From Candidatus Binataceae bacterium (GTDB lineage: Bacteria; Desulfobacterota; Binatia; Binatales; Binataceae), in NCBI GenBank assembly GCA_035650475.1, contig DASRHP010000010.1, forward strand, positions 202,591 through 266,590: a stretch of 64,000 bases of DNA, written 5' to 3'. The translations under genes and the position numbers were made by a program. Below the pieces are notes generated by a model. The model saw only the letters and a list, made by a program, of their open reading frames with translations, was not told the origin of the DNA and did no database searches. Positions 24,640 to 32,657 of this stretch are shown here, piece by piece; positions within the stretch are counted from its first letter, which is position 1, and every line of letters begins with the position of its first letter.

Positions 24640-25123
24640 GGCGTCAATGAAAGCCGCGGGGCAGGTGTCGGCGCTGGCCCTCGACACGCTCGAGCGCGCG
24701 GTGCTCGCCGCGCCGGTCGCCGCCTTCGCCGAGGCCGCGCGCGAGCCGGCGGCGCGCGCCCGATGGGCCGAACTGGCCGCCGCGATAGACGCGCTGGAAG
24801 TTCCCGCGCCGCTCCTGGAGCAGTTCGGCGCGCTTGTGGAAGCCGCGCTTACCAGCGGACGGGTTCGCCGCGAGCACGGCCCGGGCGCCGAGCTTTCGCT
24901 GCGCGCACTCTACCTGAAGACTCCGCGCGGGCGCGCGGCGGCCGAGGCGGTCGAGGCGCTCAACGCGGCGCTCAGCGAATTTGCGGGCCGGCCGCTTGAC
25001 GCTGTGAGCGTCGCGATACGCGGACCGGGCGCGTGGGCGCTTACGCTGCAGAGCGCCCGCGCGCGCATCGTCGTTCGCTTCGCCCACGACGGCGTGCAGG
25101 CGGAGAGCGTCGAGCTCGGCTGA
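24632..25123 (+). CDS. Unknown protein translationally coupled to APS reductase
   Basis: 163 residues from the ATG at 24632, overlapping cysH by 8 nt. The N-terminal half is Ala-rich and helical (DTLERAVLAAPVAAFAEAAR), the middle has a Gly/Arg turn followed by LSLRALYLKTPRGRAAAEAV, and the C-terminus alternates hydrophobic strands ending in ARIVVRFAHDGVQAESVELG. No Cys, no metal motif and no membrane segment. I do not recognise a family. The overlap with cysH suggests a helper in sulfate reduction or a subunit, but that is inference. Confidence 0.7.
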   Translation: MAKASMKAAGQVSALALDTLERAVLAAPVAAFAEAAREPAARARWAELAAAIDALEVPAPLLEQFGALVEAALTSGRVRREHGPGAELSLRALYLKTPRGRAAAEAVEALNAALSEFAGRPLDAVSVAIRGPGAWALTLQSARARIVVRFAHDGVQAESVELG

Positions 25124-25144
25124 GACGCGCCGCCGGGCGCCGAT

Positions 25145-25507
25145 TCAAGAGGCGCCGGCGAAGCCGTCGGTGATGTCGGCGAGGTAGGGGATGCGGTAAC
25201 GCTCGCCGCGGAGCGCCTTCCACATCAGGAAAATCCACATCACGGCCAGCGCCAGGTTGACGAGCTCCTGCAGCCCGCCCAGCAGCCGGCCCAGCGAGTA
25301 GGGCAGCACCGCGATGAAGACGCCAAAGATGACGTTGATCACTAACCAGGCGACCGAAAACGCGATCGACTGGCGGGCGTGGAACCGGACGTAGTCGTCC
25401 CTGTCGTACGGTTCGAGGTAGAGGAAGACGATACCGGTCACCAGCCCCAGGACATAGGCGAGCGCCGCAATCACCTGGTTTTGTGGGGTGCCGCTCTGTG
25501 CGTCCAT
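25145..25507 (-). CDS. Small multi-pass membrane protein, DUF4870-like
   Basis: 120 residues from the ATG at 25507 with GGAGGAGG upstream. It starts with a short polar segment, then three or four hydrophobic segments: VIAALAYVLGLVTGIVFLYL, SIAFSVAWLVINVIFGVF and LVNLALAVMWIFLMW. YDRDDYVRFHARQSIAFS between the first two is the family hallmark (FHARQS). Function of DUF4870-type proteins is unknown; some sit beside stress genes. It ends 22 nt from the convergent unknown gene. Confidence 0.85.
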   Translation of the reverse strand: MDAQSGTPQNQVIAALAYVLGLVTGIVFLYLEPYDRDDYVRFHARQSIAFSVAWLVINVIFGVFIAVLPYSLGRLLGGLQELVNLALAVMWIFLMWKALRGERYRIPYLADITDGFAGAS

Positions 25508-25724
25508 CGCGCGCTGCCTCCTCCCGCTGCCGCCGGGGCGGCTGGCGCGCCCGGCTATCTTAGCGCATTCCGATAGCAACGCCCCGCGGTCCGCGCAAGC
25601 GCCTGGCCGCGTGCTTGCGGCCGATGGCAGATGCGTGGGAAAAGGGAATCCGCGATCCGTGCTGGCGTGCGCACGTGGCGGCGCGATCCGCGGGCAGCCG
25701 GCAAAATTGCGGGAGGTGGGTACG

Positions 25725-25910
25725 ATGGCGCTTGAAGTGACCTGGGACCCCAAGGTCTGCATCCACTCGGGCAACTGCGTGAAGAGCTTGCCGCAGGTCT
25801 TCCGCGTCGAAAACGGCAAGTTCGTCATCGAACCGGCCAGGGCCGACGACGAGCGCGTGCGCGCCACGGTCAACGCCTGTCCCTCCAGGGCGCTGCGAAT
25901 CAAGCAGTAA
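25725..25910 (+). CDS. Divergent 4Fe-4S mono-cluster ferredoxin-like protein
   Basis: 61 residues from the ATG at 25725, preceded by GGGAGGTGGG. It matches the small (4Fe-4S) mono-cluster iron-binding family: CIHSGNC near residues 12-18 and a single NACPSRAL near the end, so three Cys are visible, with the fourth ligand possibly His or absent. It may carry electrons for an oxygenase or reductase. It stands alone, divergent from the DUF4870-like gene. Confidence 0.88.
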   Translation: MALEVTWDPKVCIHSGNCVKSLPQVFRVENGKFVIEPARADDERVRATVNACPSRALRIKQ

Positions 25911-25930
25911 GGCGCCTTCGCGGCGCGCCG

Positions 25931-26374
25931 CTATTTTCTGGGATTGCCGCCCCCGAGCTGGTGAAGCACGGCCTCGTTGGCGCGCGCTCCGGCCGCCATC
26001 TCGAGTTGGGCGCGGATGCGTGCGGCGAGCTGACGGCGGAAGACCGGCTTGGCCAGAAAGTCGCCCACCCCCAACCGCATCCCTTCCGCGCGCGCGTCGA
26101 GGTCGTCGCGCGCCGTAATCATGATGACCGGGATTTCGGCGGTTACGGGGTTTTCCTTAAGCTTGCGGCAGACCTGAAAGCCGTCCATCTCCGGCATCAT
26201 GAGATCGAGCAGGATCACGTCCACCGGGGTTTCCCGCGCGATCCGCAGGCACTCCTGGCCCGAGATTGCCGGCAGCGCGACGAAGCCCTCGCGCTGAAGA
26301 TGGCGCGCTAGGATCGCCACGGTGTCGGGGTCGTCGTCAACCACCAGGATGTGAGGCACCCGTTCCTCCGGCAT
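25931..26374 (-). CDS. Single-domain response regulator
   Basis: 147 residues consisting of one CheY-like receiver: acidic pair D13/D14, phosphoacceptor D57 in ILLDLMMPEMDG, T87 and K109 in LAKP. After residue 125 there is only a short Ala/Gly tail, with no output domain. It follows the sigma-54 activator gene by 12 nt on the same strand and so may share a phosphorelay with it. No histidine kinase is in the window. Confidence 0.92.
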   Translation of the reverse strand: MPEERVPHILVVDDDPDTVAILARHLQREGFVALPAISGQECLRIARETPVDVILLDLMMPEMDGFQVCRKLKENPVTAEIPVIMITARDDLDARAEGMRLGVGDFLAKPVFRRQLAARIRAQLEMAAGARANEAVLHQLGGGNPRK

Positions 26375-26386
26375 AGGCTCCCTTCC

Positions 26387-27469
26387 TCACGCGTCGTCGC
26401 GCCAGTTCGAATTGTTCGGCGCGATCACCCCGCATCGCCGCAGCTTGGCCGAAAACGTCGTGCGCTTGAGCCCGAGCAGGCGCGCCGCCGCCTGCTTGTT
26501 GCCGCCGGTCTGTCGCAGCGCCTCGTTGATCATACGCCCTTCGAGCTCGCGCACCATCGCGTTGAGGTTGACGCCGCCTTCGGCGAGCCGGCCCGGAACG
26601 TGATTGTCGGCGGCCGCGCGCGTCGTCGCCGCCATGTTGGGCGGCAGCAGCGAGGCGTCGATCGCCGAACCCTCGCAAAGGATCACCAGTCGCTCGACTA
26701 TGTTCTCCAGCTCGCGCACGTTGCCCGGCCAATCGTACGACCACAGGCTCACCATCGCCTCCTGCGTAACCTCCCAGTGACGGCCGGGAAAGCGCGCGCG
26801 CATCCGCCCGAGAAAGTACTCCACCAGCAGCGGGATATCCGAGCGCCGCTCGCGCAGCGGCGCGATCATGATCGGCACCACCTGGAGCCGATAGAAGAGG
26901 TCCTCGCGAAACGTCCCCTTTTTGATCGCGCCCGCGAGGTCCGAGTTGCTTGCCGCGATCACGCGCACGTCCACCTTGTTCGAGCGGTCGGAGCCGACCG
27001 GCCGCACGATCCCGTCCTCGAGCACGCGCAGCAGCTTGGCCTGTAGCTGCATCGGCATCTCGCCAATCTCGTCGAGGAAGATGGTTCCGCCATCGGCCGT
27101 GCTGAACAGGCCCTGGCGCGGCCCGAAAGCGCCGGTAAAGGCGCCGCGCTCGTGGCCGAACATCTCGGATTCCAGCAGCTCGTGCGGGATCGCGGCGCAG
27201 TTGACCGGCACGAACGCCCGGCCGCGTCTCGCCGAGAGGTCGTGGATCGTACGCGCGACGACCTCCTTGCCGGTGCCGCTTTCGCCGGTGATCAACACGG
27301 TGGCGTCGGTGGCGGCCACGCGCTCGACCAGCGCGCGCAGCTTGACCATGGTCGGATGTTCGCCGATGAGCGCGCGCTCGCTTACGGGCCGCCTAGCCGC
27401 GGCGGTGTCGTCCTTCAACTCGGGTGCGGCCACCTCTCGCAGGCCTCCCCCCTTGGCAGGCACTGGCAT
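26387..27469 (-). CDS. Sigma-54-dependent transcriptional activator without receiver domain
   Basis: 360 residues from the ATG at 27469; an upstream GTG at 27553 is less likely and the ribosome site is weak. AAA+ domain: Walker A GESGTGKE (62-69), the sigma-54 contact loop GAFTGA (109-114), Walker [14 protein letters not shown], and R-finger segment. The C-terminal Fis-type helix-turn-helix is [20 protein letters not shown]. The N-terminus has only about 30 residues, so it lacks a sensory domain and may be constitutive or controlled in trans, perhaps by the adjacent receiver protein. Confidence 0.92.
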   Translation of the reverse strand: MPVPAKGGGLREVAAPELKDDTAAARRPVSERALIGEHPTMVKLRALVERVAATDATVLITGESGTGKEVVARTIHDLSARRGRAFVPVNCAAIPHELLESEMFGHERGAFTGAFGPRQGLFSTADGGTIFLDEIGEMPMQLQAKLLRVLEDGIVRPVGSDRSNKVDVRVIAASNSDLAGAIKKGTFREDLFYRLQVVPIMIAPLRERRSDIPLLVEYFLGRMRARFPGRHWEVTQEAMVSLWSYDWPGNVRELENIVERLVILCEGSAIDASLLPPNMAATTRAAADNHVPGRLAEGGVNLNAMVRELEGRMINEALRQTGGNKQAAARLLGLKRTTFSAKLRRCGVIAPNNSNWRDDA

Positions 27470-27575
27470 TGCGCAGCAGCCGGATTTTCTCACGCGCGCC
27501 GGTCGCCAAACAAGATACAAACTGCTGCCCGGACCGCGTGAGCGTGCGAGCACGAGAAAAACCGGCGCGTCTGTG

Positions 27576-27602
27576 AATAATAACAGCCCGCTTTGACGGG
27601 CT
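27576..27602 (-). terminator. Rho-independent terminator after the pterin gene
   Basis: On the minus strand AGCCCG (27602-27597) pairs with CGGGCT (27590-27585) around TCAAAG, followed by GTTATTATT. It lies 28 nt after the stop of the minus-strand PTPS-like gene. Confidence 0.7.
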
Positions 27603-27629
27603 AGGCGCGTTAGAGATGACGCATCGATT

Positions 27630-28139
27630 CTATCGTCCGCTCACTTCGGCGCGATAGCTGGCGAGCTGTCCGGGAGCCTCGGCGACGGAAATTTCCAGCG
27701 TGACGACGGCGTCGAGCGCGTGCTGCGCCTTAAGCGCCGCGCACAGTTCGTTCCAGATATAACGCGCCAGTTCCTCGGCCGAACTGTGCGCGATCGGCAG
27801 CATGCAGGCGTCCGCCGCCGGCAGCCGAAACTCCTCCTCGCCATAGCGGATTCGTACTTGCCCGTTGTCCAGCCGTTCGATCCGCAGGCAATCGCTCTGT
27901 GCCGGTATCAGCGTATGCTCGTCGAGCCGGTCCACGATCGCTTTCGTAAGGCGCTTGACGAGGCCGAAGTCGAGCACGTAGCCCGTCGGTGACAGCCGCC
28001 CCTCGACGCGCACTCCGACCTGGTAGTTATGGCCATGCAGCGGCTCGCGGAAGCCCGGGTAGGCGATAAAGTGCGCGGCGGAAAACTTCAGGTTCTCCTT
28101 CGCCACGTAGATCGAGAATCCTGACGCCACGCCGGTCAC
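27630..28139 (-). CDS. 6-pyruvoyl-tetrahydropterin synthase homolog, PTPS-III type
   Basis: 169 residues from a GTG. Zinc ligands are His23 (FSAAHF), His35 and His37 (LHGHNY). The catalytic Cys of QueD-type enzymes (CxxxHGH) is absent; instead Glu32 gives ExxHGH, the motif reported for PTPS-III, which forms 6-hydroxymethyl-dihydropterin and can replace dihydroneopterin aldolase (FolB) in folate synthesis. So folate synthesis is more likely than queuosine. The start overlaps the preceding gene by 4 nt (GTGA). A terminator follows. Confidence 0.85.
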   Translation of the reverse strand: MTGVASGFSIYVAKENLKFSAAHFIAYPGFREPLHGHNYQVGVRVEGRLSPTGYVLDFGLVKRLTKAIVDRLDEHTLIPAQSDCLRIERLDNGQVRIRYGEEEFRLPAADACMLPIAHSSAEELARYIWNELCAALKAQHALDAVVTLEISVAEAPGQLASYRAEVSGR

Positions 28140-29104
28140 TCCACCGCGCGCATGGGAGCCGCCGCGAGCAGCGGCGCGAGGCTCGGATGGGTCCGGGCGG
28201 CGAACTGCTTGCGATAACGAGGATGGTCGAGCGAGGTCGCCGCCAGGAAGCGCTCGGGCTCGCCCGGCGCGGCGGCGTCGAGATGGCTCAGCAGCTCACG
28301 GCCCCAGTCGCTATCCGGTTCCAGTTCCTCTATCAGGTCATCCACCGCGGTCCCATGGATCCCGCCGAGCAGGCATTCGGCGAAGTAGCCGGCCTGACCG
28401 GCGCGATCGAGCGCCAAGCTCTTCACCTCCATCGCTTCGCGCATGGTGAGCAGCCGATCCATCCCAAGCTCGCTGCGCCTCGAGCGCACTGCCGGGTCGC
28501 CGCTGCCCTCGTAACCCGAGCCTATCGCGGCAATCGCGACCCGACCGTCGGCGAGCGGCACCGGATGGAAGATATATCCGGGCGAAGTGTAGCCGAGCAG
28601 CTTGCGCAGCGCGCATCGATAGGCGAGGAGATCGAAATCCGTGCGGCGCGCGATGGCGAGCAGGAAATCGCCGAGCGCGGCGCCGGCGGCGTCGGCGCGC
28701 GCGATCAATTCCAAGAATTTCTCGGGTGAATACTCCTCACGTTTGGCGATGAGTGGCGCCCACTTGCGGTCGAAGACCAACGCGACGGCGCCGATTCCGT
28801 TCGTGCCGGAGCCGTTTGCGGATACGCCGTCGCGGCTCGCGCGCGCGACGATCGGCTCTCCCGCGCGTATCGGCTCGAGGTCCATCGCAAGATACTGCCC
28901 GTGGGTCGAGGGCTTGGCGAATCCGCGGCGCGCGTTGCCGAGTGTAACCGCAAATGCGTCACGCGCGACGAGCCGGCTTGCGCCGCCGCGCCGCTCGGCC
29001 AGTATTCCGTACCCGCTGAGCAGCGAGCCGTAGCCAATCACCAGCAGAGTTTCGTTCGCCACCTCGGTTGCCGCACCTCGTGCCGCGCGCGCCGCAATGA
29101 GCAT
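28136..29104 (-). CDS. Gamma-glutamylcyclotransferase-like protein
   Basis: 322 residues. VIGYGSLLSGYG near residue 22 is the GGCT-fold signature (YGSxxxxxG). A Glu-rich segment, KREEYSPEKF near 120-130, could hold the catalytic acid. The rest is longer than typical GGCT (about 150-200 residues) and includes LLGYTSPGYIFHPVPLADGR and a helical C-terminal half that I do not recognise. It lies between addA (25 nt) and the PTPS gene (4-nt overlap). The function is unclear; amide or gamma-glutamyl chemistry is a guess from the fold. Confidence 0.65.
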   Translation of the reverse strand: MLIAARAARGAATEVANETLLVIGYGSLLSGYGILAERRGGASRLVARDAFAVTLGNARRGFAKPSTHGQYLAMDLEPIRAGEPIVARASRDGVSANGSGTNGIGAVALVFDRKWAPLIAKREEYSPEKFLELIARADAAGAALGDFLLAIARRTDFDLLAYRCALRKLLGYTSPGYIFHPVPLADGRVAIAAIGSGYEGSGDPAVRSRRSELGMDRLLTMREAMEVKSLALDRAGQAGYFAECLLGGIHGTAVDDLIEELEPDSDWGRELLSHLDAAAPGEPERFLAATSLDHPRYRKQFAARTHPSLAPLLAAAPMRAVE

Positions 29105-29129
29105 TATGCTAGCCCACGCGGCTCGCGGT

Positions 29130-32100
29130 TCAAACCAGCATCACGACGCCGCGCGCCGATGCGCCCGTCGCCTCGGCGATCGCGCGCAGGTAGATCAGGA
29201 GCTGCACTCGATATTCTTCCAGACGCGGCGCGATGTCGGCCTCGGTCTTGAAGTCCACCACCACCCATCGCTGGCACCCGTCCGCACGCTCGGGAAAGGC
29301 GAGGTCCGCGACGCCCTCGATTGTGAGGCCGTCTTCGGTCTTCATCACGAGAGCGCACTCGCGGCGCAACGCTGCGCCAGCGGCGGCCGCCGCGCGGATC
29401 AGCGGTGAACGGAGCGCCGTCGCGACGGCCTCGCATGCGGCCGCGACTTCGGCGTCGTCGGCGCCGAGCATCCGGGCGAAGAAGTGCGCGGCCTCCGCGA
29501 TCGCCTGCGCGTCGGCGTCGAGCGCGACGCGCGAGAGCATCGCGTGGACCAGCGAGCCGAAACGCGCGCCGCGCGGACGGGCGCAATTGCGCTCGACTTG
29601 CACGAATTCGATTCGGGCCGGGTCGCCAAGCCACGCGGGCCGTGCGTCGCTCTCGACGATTCGCGCCGCAAGCTCGGTTGCGGCCACTACTTTGAACGTT
29701 TCGGTCGCGCCCTCGGCGCGCACGCGCGCGCGCCGTTCCTGCCATCGCGCATGCTCCTCGGCACCCTGCGAGGCAACCCGCGCGCCCTCGTCGGCCGTCA
29801 GCAGCCGGCTTTGCCTGAGCCCCATCGTCTCGCGCACGTCGAGCCTGAGCCGCGACGGATCCCACCAGACGACGCGATGGTCGCCGGCCTGTGGGCGATG
29901 AAGCCCGGGGGCAACCACGCGCGACTTGGGCGGCGCCTTGGGCGGACGGACCATCAGCGTATCGTCCCCAAACGCGGGACATCCGAGCGGCGTGGTTTCC
30001 AGCGGCGCGCGCCAGTCCTTCTCGGCCGGGTAGATCACCGGAGCAAGCTTGCCGAGCCATCCATCATGCGGCGCGGATCCGACCGCCGGCACGATCAACA
30101 AGTCGCGCGCGCGCGTCGCGGCAACGTAAAGCAGGCGTATCGCCTCCTCGCGGTCGCGGCGGATCTCCTCCTCGGCGTGGTCGAGCAGTTCGCGGGGGGC
30201 ATGGCCGCCGAGGCGCAGCGCGCACAGCCCGCGCTCCGGATCGACCCATCGATGGGCTTCGCCGGCGGTCTCGTTGCAGGTCAGGTCGGCGAGCAGGACC
30301 ACCGGGAATTCGAGGCCCTTGGCGCGATGGACGGTCATGATCCGCACGCCCTCGGCGCCTTCCTCGACCACCGGCGCGTCGGCGCTTTCCTCGCGCTCGG
30401 CGCGCGCCTCGAGCTCCTCGACGAAGCCGCGAAACGAGCGCGCGGCGCGCCGCACCTCGTAACGCCGTGCGAGATCCATCAGGCGCATCACGTTGGCCAG
30501 CGCCTGTTCGCCGGTGGGCCAGATCGCCAACGCCGCGTGGGCCCGCACTTCGGCGAGCAGACGCGCGATAGTCTCGGCGATCGGACGGCGGTTGCGGCCG
30601 CGGCTGAGCTCGCGCAGCACCTTGAGGGCGCCGCTGACCTCGGCCAGCGCGGGCGGCAGCTCGGCGGGCAGCCTGCGGAACGGATGGAGCGAGCCGACGG
30701 CATGGCGGAAGGAGAGCAGCGCGGCGTCGTCGAGCGCGAAGAGCGGGCCGCGCAGGGTCGCGAAGACGGCCAGCTCATCGTCGGGCCGCTCGATCGCGCC
30801 GAGCGCGTTGCGTATGGCCTCGACCTCCTCGCGCGCATTGAACGAGCCGCCCTTGATGAGCACATGGGGGATATGGCGCGCCTCCAACGCGCGCACGTAG
30901 GGACGCGTCACGTCGCGCCCGAAGCTCGTGAAGCGCCGGAAGAGCACGCAGATGTGCCGCGGGCGGATCGCGACGCGCCGCGCCGGCGCGTCGCGCTCGG
31001 TTACCGTCCATCCGCTTTCCTCGACCAGCCAGCGGACGAAGGCGCCGACCGCGTCGGGCAGCGACTCGTCGATCTGCCGCTTGGTCACGTAGCCGCGCTC
31101 GTTGAGCGGCGCGGGCACCGGCAGCACGACGGTCGCCGGCTGCGTCGGGCAGTCGTCGCGAAAGCGATCGAGCGGCGAGTAAGCGGGCTGGCTCGCCGAC
31201 TCGGCCGGCATCAGGGGCGCGAAGGCGGCGTTGATCGCGCGCTGAAGCTCGGGTGTCGCGCGGAAGCTGACCGTGAGATGCTCGAGCTCGGCGCCGCGCT
31301 CCAGCAGGCGGCGCTTGACCTCCTGGTAGAACGCCACGTCGGCGCGCCGGAAGCGATAGATCGACTGCTTGGGATCGCCCACGATGAAGAGCTTGCCCGG
31401 CGCCGGGCGCACGCGCCGCCAGTCGCTTTCGGCAGGATCGTCGGCGGCGAGCAGAAGCAGGAGTTCGGCCTGGAGCGGATCGGTGTCCTGGAACTCGTCA
31501 ACGAAGATGCGGCTTATGCGCGCCTGAAGGTCGGCGCGCACGGAAGCGTTGCCGCGCACGAGGTCGCGCGCGATGAGCAGCAGGTCGATGAAGTCAACGA
31601 CGCCGGCATGCCGCTTGGCCTCCTCGTAAAAGCCTCTGAGCGGCCACAACTCCTCGCGCAGGAGCGGCGCGAGATTGGCGCCCGCAGCGTCGCGGAAACG
31701 CTCCAGCCGTGCGCGCAGCGCGGCGCGCCGCGCGATCACCGCGGCGCGCGCCTCGCCGGCGAACTCCTCGCCGTATCCACGCCAGCGCCAGCGCCCGTCG
31801 CCACCCCGCAGGAGTGCAAGCAGCGCAGCCTCGAGCGCGTCGTAGTCGCGGCCGCGCACGCTCTCGAGCCGGGTCGCCTCGTTGATCGGGCGCGCGATTT
31901 CCTCGAGCGCCTTGCGCAACCAATCGTCCGGTTCGCCGCGCGCCGCCAGCGCGCCGAGCGCGCGAATCTCCTCGACTAGGCCATCGATTGCGGAATCGCG
32001 ATCGAACTCCTGACGCGCCCATGGCGCGCTGAAGTCGCGCCATTGCAAAAGCTCCCACGCTGCGGCCCGAATCGCGGGCCGCGGACCGTCGCGATCGAAG

Positions 32101-32657
32101 GCGTCGCGCCGACGCAGCAGGCGGCGCAGGCCCGGACCGGGCGCGCCCAGCGCCTGCTCGAACCAGCGGTCGAACGCGCCGTCGAAGAGTTCGGCGGCGA
32201 CGTCGTCGGCCGCGACCTCGAACATGGGATCGACGCGCGCCTCGACCGGCCGCTCGCGCAAAAGGTCGGCGCAGAAGGAATGGATCGTGCCGATGCGCGC
32301 CTCTTCGAGCTGCCGCAGCGCGTCGGAAAGGCGTCCGCGCTCGGCCGCGCCGCGCGCCCGGTCGCCGCGGGCGCTCTCGATCTCAGCGCGCAGACGCAGC
32401 TTCAGCTCGCCGGCGGCCTTCTCGGTGAAGGTGACCGCGACGATCCGCCCGAGCTCGGCGCGTCCCTGGGCGAGCGCGGCGACGATCCGATGAACCAGCG
32501 CGGTGGTCTTGCCGGTGCCCGCGGCGGCCTCGACGATCAGGGTCGCGTCGAGATCATTGCGGATACGATCGCGCGCGCGCTGATCGGCAAGCGCCCCGCC
32601 GGTGGCATGCGCAAGCGAGCCGCTCTCGGCCGTCTCGCGATCGGGCGCTTCGTTCAT
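29130..32657 (-). CDS. addA: Helicase-nuclease AddA (UvrD-type helicase with C-terminal exonuclease)
   Basis: 1175 residues from the ATG at 32657. Walker A is EAAAGTGKTTAL (43-54), motif Ia AVTFTEKAAGELK, motif II IFVDEFQDTDP, motif III VGDPKQSIYRFRRAD, and motif VI LLYVAATRARDLL. The C-terminal PD-(D/E)xK nuclease has GVADLAF, VVVDFKTE and QLLIY. It processes double-strand ends together with AddB for RecA loading. The start overlaps the end of addB by 4 nt (ATGA), fixing the stoichiometric operon. No recB or recC is seen. Confidence 0.95.
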   Translation of the reverse strand: MNEAPDRETAESGSLAHATGGALADQRARDRIRNDLDATLIVEAAAGTGKTTALVHRIVAALAQGRAELGRIVAVTFTEKAAGELKLRLRAEIESARGDRARGAAERGRLSDALRQLEEARIGTIHSFCADLLRERPVEARVDPMFEVAADDVAAELFDGAFDRWFEQALGAPGPGLRRLLRRRDAFDRDGPRPAIRAAAWELLQWRDFSAPWARQEFDRDSAIDGLVEEIRALGALAARGEPDDWLRKALEEIARPINEATRLESVRGRDYDALEAALLALLRGGDGRWRWRGYGEEFAGEARAAVIARRAALRARLERFRDAAGANLAPLLREELWPLRGFYEEAKRHAGVVDFIDLLLIARDLVRGNASVRADLQARISRIFVDEFQDTDPLQAELLLLLAADDPAESDWRRVRPAPGKLFIVGDPKQSIYRFRRADVAFYQEVKRRLLERGAELEHLTVSFRATPELQRAINAAFAPLMPAESASQPAYSPLDRFRDDCPTQPATVVLPVPAPLNERGYVTKRQIDESLPDAVGAFVRWLVEESGWTVTERDAPARRVAIRPRHICVLFRRFTSFGRDVTRPYVRALEARHIPHVLIKGGSFNAREEVEAIRNALGAIERPDDELAVFATLRGPLFALDDAALLSFRHAVGSLHPFRRLPAELPPALAEVSGALKVLRELSRGRNRRPIAETIARLLAEVRAHAALAIWPTGEQALANVMRLMDLARRYEVRRAARSFRGFVEELEARAEREESADAPVVEEGAEGVRIMTVHRAKGLEFPVVLLADLTCNETAGEAHRWVDPERGLCALRLGGHAPRELLDHAEEEIRRDREEAIRLLYVAATRARDLLIVPAVGSAPHDGWLGKLAPVIYPAEKDWRAPLETTPLGCPAFGDDTLMVRPPKAPPKSRVVAPGLHRPQAGDHRVVWWDPSRLRLDVRETMGLRQSRLLTADEGARVASQGAEEHARWQERRARVRAEGATETFKVVAATELAARIVESDARPAWLGDPARIEFVQVERNCARPRGARFGSLVHAMLSRVALDADAQAIAEAAHFFARMLGADDAEVAAACEAVATALRSPLIRAAAAAGAALRRECALVMKTEDGLTIEGVADLAFPERADGCQRWVVVDFKTEADIAPRLEEYRVQLLIYLRAIAEATGASARGVVMLV

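Noticed and set aside
29484..31979. An 831-codon open frame antisense to addA
   Set aside because: Same reason; helicase motifs I-VI are on the other strand.
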